Counted from the stretch's first letter, positions 1 through 10,223 are shown. The stretch: DNA of 17,187 bases from Conidiobolus incongruus B7586 (GCA_000697335.1 JNEM01006223.1:1-17187), one strand, 5' to 3'. Numbers and translations are program-made. The notes: a model not told the origin generated them from the letters alone.

Positions 1-1079
1 TCCTTTTAAATAGACATTTTGTTAATAAATAAATATTAATCATTATAATAAATTATAATAAATTATAATAATAAATGTTATTCATATTTAATTTTTGAGG
101 GAAAATTAATTAATAATAAACTTTATATTATTTTTTTAAATAAAAATATTTTTAATTAATGTTCTTAATATAATTTAAGAAAATTTATTATTTTATATAA
201 TAATTGTAAAATACATAAATTTAAAATTATAAAAAACTTTTTAATTAAAAATAACTGGAAATAACTACCACATCTAGTATACTCTTTAAATTATAACTTA
301 TGTAATTGTAATTACTTTAAGCAATAAAAAAACTAGCTTACAAGAAAAAAATTTTCTATAAGAAAATTTAATTAGTTTATAAAATATCAAATTTCAGTTT
401 TTAATAAAAAAAACTGTTTTTTAAGTGTTAGAAGTTTGTTAAAAATAAAACAAAAAGTTATTAATAATAAAAGACACTATTAAATTTATATTATATATTT
501 ATTTTTATATATTATATATTATATATTAAAATATTTATTTATTTTTAATCATAAAAATTCCCATTATTAAAAATACAGAGTAATAACATTATTACCTGAT
601 TTATTCTGATAATTCCAATCATCAGTCACAATATTAATAATTCATTCAATGATTTTAAGCAAAAATATTTAATAATTGAATCTCAGAGTATAATAAGTAA
701 TTCAATGATAATTATAATTATTTAAATATATAAAAGTTCCAAACTAATTAATAGTTTGAATGATTATTTGCATTAAATTACATTATTTTTAAATTATTTC
801 AAAATCTCTATATACTATAATAGTTGTAAAATAATATTGAAATTGATTTGAATTATCGCCTAATTAACAATATAAAATCAGTATTAATAATATTCTGTAT
901 TTGAAAATTACTCTATTAATTTATATGATTAAAAATGATTTCTAACTAAATAAATAATTTACTATAATTTTTTTAAAAAAATTGTGCTAAGCTCAATTAA
1001 ATATTAAATATTTACAAAAAAATATCAATTTGAATAATTAAAAATATGAAAAATAAAATAAAATAATAAATGATTAATT
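1..1079. other. AT-rich intergenic spacer
   Basis: No open frame, RNA gene or conserved motif could be supported here on either strand. The stretch is dominated by A/T runs and short TA-type repeats, including TATAT-rich blocks near 484-535. It fits the non-genic background seen between the other genes of the window. Confidence 0.7.
42..71. repeat. 3 x 10-bp tandem repeat
   Basis: Three perfect head-to-tail copies of the unit ATTATAATAA lie at 42-51, 52-61 and 62-71. This is a short AT minisatellite typical of AT-rich spacer; no function is implied. Confidence 0.85.
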
Positions 1080-1135
1080 TATATTAATTTGTTATAATAC
1101 CTAAATTCTCATACTATCATTCATCTACTTTAATA

Positions 1136-1140
1136 CCAAT
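1136..1140 (+). promoter_or_regulatory. CCAAT box upstream of amidohydrolase
   Basis: A sense-strand CCAAT lies 119 bases before the chosen ATG at 1255, inside a C/T-rich stretch (about 1095-1230) that stands out from the A/T background and looks like promoter or 5' leader. CCAAT is the binding core of the fungal HAP/NF-Y complex. Similar sense CCAAT boxes precede the next two genes at nearly the same distance. Assignment as a working element is inference. Confidence 0.4.
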
Positions 1141-1254
1141 CAAATTCCTAATTTCCTATACTATCAACTTGTCCAAAATCCCACAAATTTTATCACTTCT
1201 AATTAATTTATATTTAATTATTTACAACCCAGTCACTTGAATCATAAATTAAAG

Positions 1255-3495
1255 ATGACGAATTTGAGATCACGCGATAAATCCAAGTCAGATAATTCTA
1301 ATATTGACGAATTGGAATCTAAATTCATCAATGAAGTAATATATCAATCACTAAAATGATGAATAACCTTATCTAATAATATTTTAGACAAAGCCCAAAA
1401 ATCATCCAAGTTTGATCAAAGATTGGAAATTTATCGGAGCTTGCATCCTACTAGCAATGATCCTCATATTCTATCGAAATGCCAAGTAACTACTATAAAA
1501 TCATTAAATTTATTCATAATTCATTATTATAACTACTAGATTAAATGACAACAAAGTCACAAAACGCTACAGTTCTGGAAAGCCTTCCATATTTTCCAAA
1601 AAGCAATCGTCCCGTTATGTGTTCTATAATGGTAACATTGTAACTGTGGAAGGCAATCCCGATCAATGGTATCATGAAGCAATTGCTGTAAAGGATGGAG
1701 TAATTGTAGGTGTTGGAAAACGTCAGGAGCTGTTCGATCAATTTAGCAAATTTAAGGTAACTTATTTTATTTAATAATGTTATAGTGATAGTGATATTGA
1801 TAATGTGTAGAAATACGATTTAAAAGGTCATACTCTGATCCCTGGGATCATTGATTCTCACAGCGTAAGTTTCAAATCACTTCAATCACCAATACTAATT
1901 CAGGTTTAGCACCTTTTGATGAGAGGCCGTCAACTAAATCAAGTGAATTTATTCAATTCCAAATCTATTCAAGGTAATCTACCACTTAACGTTCAATACA
2001 TATATCTAATCCTTTTAGAAATCCGCCATAGAATTCTAAAACATGAGTACAAGAACAAAGGTAAGAAAACTTGGCTGAGGGGATACGGCTGGGATCAGAA
2101 TGAGTGGTCAAGTGCAGAATTTCCAACTTCCAAAGACTTGAAATTCAATAATCACTTGGACAAGCGCGTCATTCTCTTAACTCGCAAGGATTTCCACGCA
2201 CTCTGGCTCAATGCGAAAGGTGTGGATTACGTATTAGAAAAGATGCCAGAGATGAAAGATCCAAACTATAAGATTGACGGCGGCGAAATTATTAGATTCG
2301 AAGATGGGACGCCCACAGGTGTGTTTTTGGATAATGCTATGGATGTCGTGCAGAGATTAGCACCTGCTTCAACTGTGGAGGAGGAGATCGAGAGTTGGAA
2401 TATGGTGAGTGATGAGATGCTTAGCTACGGGATGACTGCAGCCCACGATGCCGGAAGTTCGCCCGAAGAGATTGAGTTTTACAAAGGGAGACTTGAGGCT
2501 GGCGATTTTAATGTCAGACTTTATGCAATGGCTCTTTGTCGTTGGGGTATCTATGACAGGTGTGACGATTTGACTGCTCAGTTGGACGATGGCATTGGTG
2601 GATCCAAGCTCTTTGTAAGGGGCGTCAAGTTAATTGGTGACGGTGCTCTGGGATCATGGGGTGCTGCGATGATTGAACCTTATGACGATAATCCAACAAC
2701 TTCCGGCTTCTTGCTCACCTCGTCTGAACATTTGGAAGCGACAATGAGACAACTGATCAAACGCGGCTGGCAAGTGAATGTCCATTGCATTGGTGATCTC
2801 TGTACTCGTGAAGTACTTCGCCACTTTGAAACTATCTATAAAGAACTGAACATTACAGACAATTCCCAACTCAGAAACCGTATTGAGCATGTCCAATTCA
2901 TCACCCCCGAAGACATTACTCGCATGATCAATTTGAAAATCATTCCAAGCATGCAACCCACGCACGCAACTTCCGACATGGGATACTGTGCGTCACGCTT
3001 GGGCGACCGTTGTGCCAACGGTTACAGATGGAAGACCTTATTGGATGGGGTTGGCAGAATCGCACTCGGAAGCGATTTCCCAGTGGAGAAGGTCAACCCT
3101 TGGGAGGGTATTTATAGTGCAGTCACTCGCTTGGATCACGCTGGTAATTCGGTAAGTTATCAACCCTTTTCACGTTTCATATCACTAATCTTTTTTAGCC
3201 TCAAGGCCCCGATGGTTGGTATCCTAAGGAGAGACTCACACGCGAAGAAGCTCTCAAAGGATTTACTTTAGATGCAGCTTATGCAGGATTTATGGATCAT
3301 TTGGTAATCTTTCATTCACTTATCATCTTACAATTGCTGACATATATCTAGATTGGCAGTTTATCAGTTGGCAAATTAGCTGATTTCGCCATTTTACCCT
3401 ACAATCCATTGAACTGCACACTTGAACAACTATTAACAATGCATGTCAAAACTACCTTAGTTGGTGGTAAAATTGTATTTGGTGAACTACCTTAA
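1255..3495 (+). CDS. Membrane-anchored amidohydrolase (YtcJ/NfdA-like, Amidohydro_3), 8 exons
   Basis: Spliced protein of 631 residues. Exons: 1255-1335, 1388-1485, 1540-1756, 1811-1864, 1910-1973, 2019-3151, 3199-3303, 3352-3495; introns are 45-54 bases and every joint keeps frame. Residues 1-41 are hydrophilic; 42-56 (FIGACILLAMILIFY) form one membrane segment followed by a basic stretch, so this is a single-pass anchored enzyme. From about residue 86 the amidohydrolase fold begins (NGNIVTV, AVKDGVIVGVG). Likely metal ligands are all visible: HSH at 149-151, K375 in VKLIGDGALGS, H427 in HCIGD, H462 in RIEHVQ and D524 in GSDFPVE. The family hydrolyses amide-like C-N bonds (for example N-substituted formamides in bacteria); the substrate here is unknown. 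The start was chosen because it opens a frame reaching the anchor and follows a C/T-rich leader. A decayed inverted copy lies at 8092-10223. Confidence 0.92.
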
Positions 3496-3515
3496 CTCTT
3501 TAATTTACTGATGCA

Positions 3516-3521
3516 AATAAA
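3516..3521 (+). terminator. Poly(A) signal of amidohydrolase
   Basis: AATAAA lies 20 bases after the TAA stop at 3493-3495 and is followed by a T-rich run. Cleavage 10-30 bases downstream would fall in the 72-base gap before the stop codon of the convergent gene or just inside it. Confidence 0.6.
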
Positions 3522-3559
3522 AATTTTTTACTTTTGATTTTGAATTAAAATTAAAAAAA

Positions 3560-3569
3560 TTTATTTATT
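3560..3569 (-). terminator. Overlapping poly(A) signals of VPS68-like gene
   Basis: On the minus strand two AATAAA hexamers overlap (3564-3569 and 3560-3565). The first shares bases with the TAA stop codon (3568-3570). Transcripts would end close to, or overlap, the 3' end of the convergent amidohydrolase transcript. Confidence 0.5.
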
Positions 3570-4296
3570 AACTCAACACAATATTATAAATACCATTTTC
3601 GTCGGTTGATTGAGCGATCCAAAGTACAATACAACTACATAATCATTTCTCATTAATATTCAATATAATTATAAAAATTTATGAATTACCTAATTAAAAT
3701 TAAAACATTTTGAAAAATAATATTGGTTCCAATAAATTGTAATTCATAATTATTACTTAAGTAATATTTTAAAATAGCTAAAGTCTAAAATAAAAATTAA
3801 TAGAAATAATTAAAAGATTAAAAAATTGAGTTACAATGGAACCAAATAAAGCGCCAGCGTTGGCAGTGATACCGATAAAAAAGCAGAGACGAGCTTGCCA
3901 CGCTAAGTTGCTTCCTGAGTAAGTGAACGTATCGCCAGTCATAAGTGAAGGATCTAGTAAATTCACACTTGAAAAATTATTAAAAATTCCAAATAATATT
4001 AGCTGTAAAGACTTACACCAACATACCAATAGTACTCACAATACCTGGAGCATAATCCTCAATGTAGGGGTAGAAATCCTCCTTTTGATTTTGGGAAAAG
4101 TGGACGATACTGTCAATGAATAACCACCAACCTACCGCAAACTTGGTCAAATTAATAATAGAATTGACAATAATAAATATAATTAAGTTACTAAAAAGCC
4201 GCTCAAATACACTAAGATTGAACGTTTTCTAGGCCCCAGAGATGAGAGGTTTGGAAGTTGACAAATGAAGGGATGGCGAGGTTGGTCAAAGTTCAT
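3568..4296 (-). CDS. VPS68: VPS68/TMEM50 (UPF0220) family membrane protein, 5 exons
   Basis: Spliced protein of 174 residues, close to yeast Vps68. Exons in transcription order: 4296-4192, 4141-4017, 3967-3835, 3784-3690, 3634-3568; introns of 50, 49, 50 and 55 bases all begin GTAA. Four membrane segments are visible near residues 27-47, 66-81, 98-126 and 142-160. Recalled family landmarks match: YLSG near 30, GWWLFID near 39-45, LAWQAR at 98-103 followed by the FFIG and GALFGSI stretch, and CIVLWIAQ at 154-161 near the C terminus. The last landmark appears only when the final intron is removed, which supports the splice model. In yeast Vps68 works with Vps55 in late endosome to vacuole sorting; animal relatives are TMEM50A/B. 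The gene is convergent with the amidohydrolase, with 72 bases between stop codons. Confidence 0.93.
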
Positions 4297-4416
4297 GTTG
4301 GTTAAAGTGACTTGGTTTGTTTGTTTTCTAGTTTAGGACTGATGAAACTTAATTTTAAAGAGTTTTTAATTAGAATTAATTTATGGGTATAATATTGAAA
4401 AGGATGGAGGATTATT

Positions 4417-4440
4417 ATTGGCTGAACCTAGTCATGTGAC
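4417..4440 (-). promoter_or_regulatory. Promoter elements of VPS68-like gene: palindromic E-box plus CCAAT
   Basis: Read on the minus strand, the perfect 10-base palindrome GTCACATGAC (4431-4440) is followed 9 bases later by a sense CCAAT (4421-4417), 125 bases before the ATG at 4296. The palindrome contains the TCACATGA site bound by bHLH-zipper factors of the MiT/TFE type. Binding by a fungal bHLH factor is inference. Confidence 0.4.
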
Positions 4441-5491
4441 CTTTCAACTCTAACTATTATGATTTTTAAAACTGTAAGGAATTTAATTTGAATTAAAATA
4501 AATTGGGAAATATACAAATTATAATTATTTAAATATAAAATAATATTTAAATTAATTATTTTGAATTTTTTGAAATTTTGTTATCAAAGAAAATAAATAA
4601 AAAAATATTTTATTATTTTGAGCATATATAAATATCCTGATAAATTAATTTTCTCATTACTATTAAAAAGATTTAAAATGCATTCAATGAGATGATTAAT
4701 AAATGGATATTTTCTTGATCGGTATAAAGCAGTATTTACCCAATTTAATTTAATACTTTGATAATTTCACTTGATAATAATAACCTTGGGAAAAGCATTT
4801 TCAACTAAATTCTATATCTGGATATTAATTTTAATTTTATAAAATTATTATAATAAATTGGATATATAAAAAACTTGATATTATAGTATTTTTTTAATTG
4901 TAATACTCATATTTCAATCAAATTTTTGATGTAAATTTATATTTAGCTTAAATATTATTGATTAATTAATCAATTGAGAAATCTAGGATTGGTTTAGATT
5001 CAAAGATATTTCTTATATTTTATAAGGTTTTCAATCTTTCTAATTTACTAATGTATTCCTTATTATGTTAATTTAAATTGATTATTTTATCAAAAAAGTC
5101 ATACAATCTCAAATTACATTTATATAGTTTCTTTATTATCATTTTTCTATATAAATTTTTTAATAAATATTCCAGTTAATAATTTAGAAAATTCGATGTA
5201 TAATAAAATTTTTCAATTTTAATCAAATATTTTTGGATAAATAAGATATAACTAACATCAAAAATATCAAAATATCAAAAATAAAAGATTTAAAGTTTGT
5301 CAATTTTTATTAGTATGATTTATATTATTTTGAACCTGTCATAGTTTAATTAAAATGATACTATATTAAAAATTATCAATTGTCATATTAATATCAAAAT
5401 TTTAGTTAACATTTTTATTATTATGTTTGAATATCAGTTAATCAAATAAATATTAATAAGTAGTAAATGATATAAAAAATAAATTTAATAA
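4441..5491. other. AT-rich intergenic spacer
   Basis: It lies upstream of the VPS68-like gene and downstream of ERG24. Frames are closed on both strands by frequent stops and I recognised no RNA gene. AATAAA-type hexamers just below 5492 could serve ERG24, but they are too common in this sequence to single one out. Confidence 0.6.
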
Positions 5492-6823
5492 TTAATAAAC
5501 GTAGGGAATAATCCTGTAGGGTACTAACTGTCTGTATTGCTTCCAATACTTACCATATTTGATACCACAATTGTGATCGTCACGACTGTCCCTGTGGACG
5601 AGGAGGATAAAGAAGTAGACCGCGAAAAAGTATGGGATTAAATTGTCGTAACCACAGGCGAGACATTGACTGAAAGACATGATCCAATCGCCAAAGTAAT
5701 TAATGTGACTGGCGATGCCCCACCAGCCGCTTGTCATCAATCTGCGGCCAGTGTCGGTTTCAATATAGGAAATATGGGCGAGTGCAGGATCATCAGGATT
5801 TGATCTAAATTTGTCCTTTTGACCATTGGCTTGTCTGAAAATGATGTAACCGACGATATACATGATTAGGACGAAGATAATCTGATTCCACGTGAGTTCG
5901 ACGTGAACAAGTGTCAAGTACCTGGCTTGGAGCGTATAGAAGAAGGGCAACCAAGCGATATCCCCAAACATTAGCATATAGCCAAACCCGTCGGAAATAA
6001 TATCCATGGTGGTGAGTACACAGTGTTGATTGTAATGAGAGTCAATCACATAGTAAATCTGGGAAAGAGTAACAAACAACATGGAAAAAGTGACATGTCC
6101 TTGCAACTGGTGGTGTTGCTTAGCAATCATGCACAAATTGAGGACAATCCAGCCCATAAGACCGGGACGCAATTCGAAAAATTCTTTGAGGTCGAGGCAA
6201 CCAATACTGGGATTGAGTTCTCTACCCATCCAAAAGTCGTAAATGAACTTTCCACTGTTGCCACCCAAAGCCAATAATTTGTTGGGCTGATAGGATGAGT
6301 ACCACAAGTACAGAGCTGCAAGAGTCGTAAAGATGATAGCAGTACATAGAAGCTGGAAGAATTGGTCATAAACTACGAGAAAAGGAGCGTGGCCCCAAGT
6401 GAAAAAGGCGAAGACAGCTAATCCTAAAGTAATCATTAAAACCTTGAAACCTAAAGAAATCCATTAGCTCAAGTTGTTAAGGATATAATGCTAATAATTA
6501 CTATTCTGCTTATACTGCACATAGCCGCCATTTCTCAACTTAGTACCCTGAATCCACTCTCCAGGCACAGTATACCACATGAAGACTTGATAAGCGAGCC
6601 AACCCAAATAAATTTTAGCAGCTGTCCAACTCAACATTCTATCAGGAGTCAATAATCTCAAAATATTAAGAATATTATTGGGACACCCCGTATCGGTACA
6701 GATAGCATATTGAAATATTAAAAATAGAGGAGTGCATACACTCACAATGGAAGTGCCCAACACTCCGAGGAATTCTAGTTCTTTAGTTACTGGGTTTAAT
6801 TCTGTGTCTTTAGATTTTATCAT
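5492..6823 (-). CDS. ERG24: Delta14-sterol reductase (ERG24), 2 exons
   Basis: Spliced protein of 426 residues; yeast Erg24 is 438. Exon 1 is 6823-6502 and exon 2 is 6450-5492, separated by a 51-base intron (6451-6501) in codon 108. The enzyme uses NADPH to reduce the C14-C15 double bond left after lanosterol 14-demethylation in the ER membrane. The N-terminal LNP..KELEFLG and CTDTGC motifs, WYTVPGEWIQGTKLRNGG, and about eight or more hydrophobic segments match the ERG4/ERG24 family. The first family signature is at residues 174-188 (GKFIYDFWMGRELNP). The second runs from about 391 to 413 (LVHRDSRD...C..KYG..W..Y). GWWG, HINYFGDWIM and the C-terminal YRIIPYVY are also typical. One departure: tyrosine at 409, where the second signature normally has Asp or Glu. 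There is no lamin-B-receptor-like N-terminal extension. The ATG was chosen as the first in frame; a TATA box lies about 93 bases upstream. Confidence 0.96.
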
Positions 6824-6915
6824 AATTAATTTATAAATATTTTTTTGATTAATTAATTTTTCACACTATTATTTTATTTTAAATATTATATTGAATAGAA
6901 GGTTTGCATACAAGG

Positions 6916-6952
6916 TATTTATACTTATCTAATTTGACTTTGTCACAATTGG
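6916..6952 (-). promoter_or_regulatory. ERG24 core promoter: CCAAT and TATA boxes
   Basis: On the minus strand a CCAAT (6952-6948) lies 24 bases before TATAAATA (6923-6916), which in turn is about 93 bases before the ATG at 6823. The order and spacing fit a fungal Pol II promoter. I did not find a clear sterol-response element beside it. Confidence 0.5.
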
Positions 6953-6959
6953 TCTTCGA

Positions 6960-7899
6960 ATTTATCCCGTACCTTCCATATTTGGAAACTTATAATCTTC
7001 TTAAAATTCTCTGCAAAACCGATTTGGTTTTTAAGATTTTATAATTGTATTTAGTCATATTGGAGTTTATTGAAATTGATATTACATATATTTGAAGAAT
7101 TTTAAGTTAAAAAATTATTATATTTGTATATTAAAAAATTTTGAATTAGCTTTTTAAACTATTATATTGATTTTTATACTTTTCATTTTTTTTATTTGAA
7201 TCAAAGTAAAATTTATAATTCAAACTCAACTTTTTTTTAAAAAAATATTTCTATATTGGGATAAATTCAAAATAATATTCTTAAGTTCTTAAAGATTTTT
7301 TAAATATTCCAAAATGAGGCAAATTATAAAATATTAATCTAATATAATCCAATATTGATGAATTCAAAATTAATCAATATCGAAAACTGATTAATATTAA
7401 TCCGTTATTAGCAATGATATATATTTCATTTGATAATCCTTTTTTATTATTGTATATATTTAGTTAATGTAGGGTAAAATATTTGGAAAATAGTATTAAT
7501 ACAAGATTCAAGTACTCAATCTAACAGCTTTTAACAAATTTCACAAAATAATTTGTAATATGAGTAAAATAATTGTGATAATAAATAATATATATTTTGC
7601 CTTATTTGGTTTAAAAGAATTATATTTATGAAAATATAATATTTAACTATTAGGATATGTTAATATTTTTAATATCACAAATTATGAATTATAAAATATC
7701 AATGAATATAAAATGCTGATATAAATTATATATAGTTTGGAAATAGTATATATTTGATAATTATAAATAAGAATAATTATTAATTATTAATTTATATATT
7801 GATTTAATTAAAAGAATCAAAAGCAAAAATATAAATGAATGTTGTAATAGTTTATAAAATAATATACTCCGAATTTCATTATTCTCAGTTAATTTTTAA
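6960..7899. other. Intergenic spacer upstream of ERG24 and tRNA-Glu
   Basis: The first 70 bases (about 6955-7030) are richer in G+C and may still be ERG24 promoter. The rest is A/T-rich with closed frames and no recognised element. Confidence 0.6.
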
Positions 7900-7971
7900 T
7901 CCGATATGGTCCAGTGGTTAGGATTTCTCGCTTTCACCGAGACGGCCAGGGTTCGATTCCCTGTATCGGAG
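7900..7971 (+). tRNA. tRNA-Glu (anticodon TTC)
   Basis: A 72-base cloverleaf without intron. The acceptor stem TCCGATA (7900-7906) pairs perfectly with TATCGGA (7964-7970), with G73 at 7971. The anticodon stem TCTCG/CGAGA encloses the loop CTTTCAC (7931-7937), giving anticodon TTC at 7933-7935. The T arm CAGGG-TTCGATT-CCCTG is fully paired. Internal Pol III boxes are clear: A box TGGTCCAGTGG (7907-7917) and B box GGTTCGATTCC (7950-7960). CCA is not encoded, as expected for a nuclear eukaryotic gene. Confidence 0.97.
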
Positions 7972-7994
7972 TCTTAAAAGATGATGTGTGGATG

Positions 7995-8000
7995 TTTTTT
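7995..8000 (+). terminator. Pol III oligo-T terminator of tRNA-Glu
   Basis: Six T residues begin 24 bases after the last tRNA base. They are the first run of four or more T on the sense strand, so transcription by Pol III should stop here. Confidence 0.75.
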
Positions 8001-8091
8001 ATATAAAATTCTTATTCTTATAAATATTTTTATAATAATTATTTATATCAAATCATAAATTTACAATAATTTATTTAAACAGTTTCTGATT

Positions 8092-10223
8092 TTATGAAAA
8101 TTTATTATATACAATGTTGTCATTGACTAAAGTTATTTGAATAATGATATTAAGTAATCGTTGTAGGGTATATTCAAAGAATTGTAGTTTGGCAAATTCA
8201 GGAAATTAGCCAGGTTTTAATCTGCCAATAAACATGGAGTTAGTAAAAACTGAATATCAGTTAAGGCTAGAAAATAATTCATGAACCCAGCATAAGCTGC
8301 ATCAATGGTAAAGCTTTTGAGCGCTTTTTCGCTTGTAAGTTTTTCTTTTAGGTATCAACCATTGAGACCTTGAGGCTAAACAAAGTATCAGATATTGTAG
8401 TAAATAGAATTTAATTATCTTACTGAATCACCCTGATGGTCCAATATTATGACTGCATTGTAAATATCTCCCCAAGGATTGACCTTCTCAACTGGGATAT
8501 CACTTAGGCGAATTCTTCCAACACCACCGTGTAAAGTCTTCCATTTATAACGAATTGCAGAATGATCAACAATTCAAGAGGCACAAATTCTTATCAAAAG
8601 TTGGATTGGTAGATTTCATATTAGGTCAAATTTCCAATTGGATTATTTTGGCAATATCTTCGGGTGTGATGAGTTGAACACACTCGATACGGCTCTGAGT
8701 TGGATGTTGTTAGTAATATTGAATTCGCGATAGATGTTTTCAAAAATCTTTGAGCACTTCAAAATTGCATAAATCACCAATACAGTAGACATTCGCTTGC
8801 CACTTGCCTTGGATTGCTTGCTTCATTATTTTACCCAATTTCTCGCTTGGAGTAAGTAGGGAACAGTGAGTTTTGGAACTATTATCATAGGATTCAACCA
8901 TTACAGCAGCCCACGAGCCTAAGGCGCCTTCACCAATCAACTTAACACCACCTATAAAGAGTTGAGAGTCACCATAGCCATCTTTGAGTTCTGGGGTCAA
9001 ATTATCACATTCGTCGTACAACCTCCATCCACATAGGGCTATTCCACATTATCTTTTATCAAATTATTAACGTGAATTATCCCCTTGTAGAACTCGATCT
9101 CAACCGGTGTACTTTCGATGTCGTGAGCTCTCATCATCCCGTAGCTGAGCATCTTTTTAGTGATTTTAGTCCAACTAGCAATCTCCTGAAATTCAGAATC
9201 TATTGATTCCAGCCTTTGCACAACATATTTGCCATTATCCTTATACACTCTGGTCAAAGTACAGTCAGGAAATAGTAAATTTCGCCACCATCAGCTATGA
9301 GTTGTAAACTTTCATCTCCGGAATCTTTTCAAGGACGTACTCCACACCTTTGGAATTCATTCAGAGTGCGTAAGAGTTTCTGTGAGTTAGATTGATGACA
9401 CTATTGTCAAGGTTGGAATTGAAATTTAGATCATTTGCAGTGGGGAATTGAGTGTTGAACCATTCGTTCAGGTCACAGCCATACCTCTTTCAGAAGCCGC
9501 TAATATCTATATTATTTTCCCGAGTGTGATTTTGAATGGTATTGATAGTAGCTATATTTGGATTTCAATATAAAAATGTAAGTTTTAACAGGTTGACAGC
9601 ATTTTTCACCTTCAATAGATTTAAATTTATTTAAATTAACTCGACTTAATTGTCTTCCCCTGTTCAACAAATACTCTAAGTATATTGCAAGTTATTAGCC
9701 ATTGTTTAATAATGTTAGCTTACTATATGGGTGCCAATTATACAGGGAACTAGGGCATACCATTTCAAATTGGATTTCTACATCACTCTCAATATCCAAC
9801 TCAAATATCTCATATATTCCATTACCTTAAAATTATCATAATTTTAAAACAAATATTGAGTTTTGTTAACATTTACAATTTTGCCATTCTTCACTGTGAT
9901 CGTATCGCTGTAGCATTGGTTGGATGATCTTCAATATTGATAGTGGTACCTTAATAATGAACAGATTCGGAATTGCATTTAGTTAAGTGAGATCATTTGA
10001 CAAATTTGCGACTTACTGCTTGAAGATCTAATGACTTTAATCCAATTAACCAAAAATTTTAAATTTTTATAACATTCTTCAAATACTTCATAATACTGAT
10101 ATATCAAATAAAAATCACTAATAAAACTCTCAAATCTATAAACAGAATATTCCAGCACTTTTTTTCAAGTAACCTATTGAAATTTATTAGTTAAGAAAAT
10201 TTTTTTAAATAATGAATTACTTC
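8092..10223 (-). pseudogene. Decayed full-length paralogue of the amidohydrolase
   Basis: Read on the minus strand this follows the intact gene from the end of exon 1 to the stop codon. Exon 3 remains begin near 10049. Intron 3 (9778-9825) still resembles the functional intron. Exon 4 (9724-9777) has exactly the functional length, and exon 5 keeps RGRQL..VNL. Long stretches align, such as KGVEYVLEK, SYGM..AHD, GGVKLIGEGALGSWAAVM, GKWQANV.CIGDLC, VEKVNPW and FTIDAAYAGFM. The stop TAA is at 8094-8092. Exon 2 with the membrane anchor is recognisable but weak (about 10086-10173), and exon 1 is represented only by its last codons before a GTAATT donor at 10220. The copy holds many in-frame stops and several frameshifts, and has lost the acceptor of intron 5. 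Metal ligands are also gone: the counterparts of H151 and H427 are Tyr and that of H462 is Cys, while H149, K375 and D524 remain. Retained introns show a DNA-level duplication, not retroposition. Confidence 0.93.

Noticed and set aside
2654-3018. Minus-strand frames inside the amidohydrolase
   Set aside because: They are antisense shadows of exon 6, which has strong family conservation on the plus strand.
3923-4123. 66-codon plus-strand frame across the VPS68-like gene
   Set aside because: It crosses two introns and two exons of the minus-strand gene, whose spliced product matches VPS68 landmarks throughout.
6023-6369. Frames on the plus and second minus phase inside ERG24
   Set aside because: Shadows of the conserved ERG24 exon 2 in other phases.
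8740-9257. Two separate short genes on the minus strand
   Set aside because: They are fragments of one decayed amidohydrolase paralogue and align in order with residues of the intact copy.
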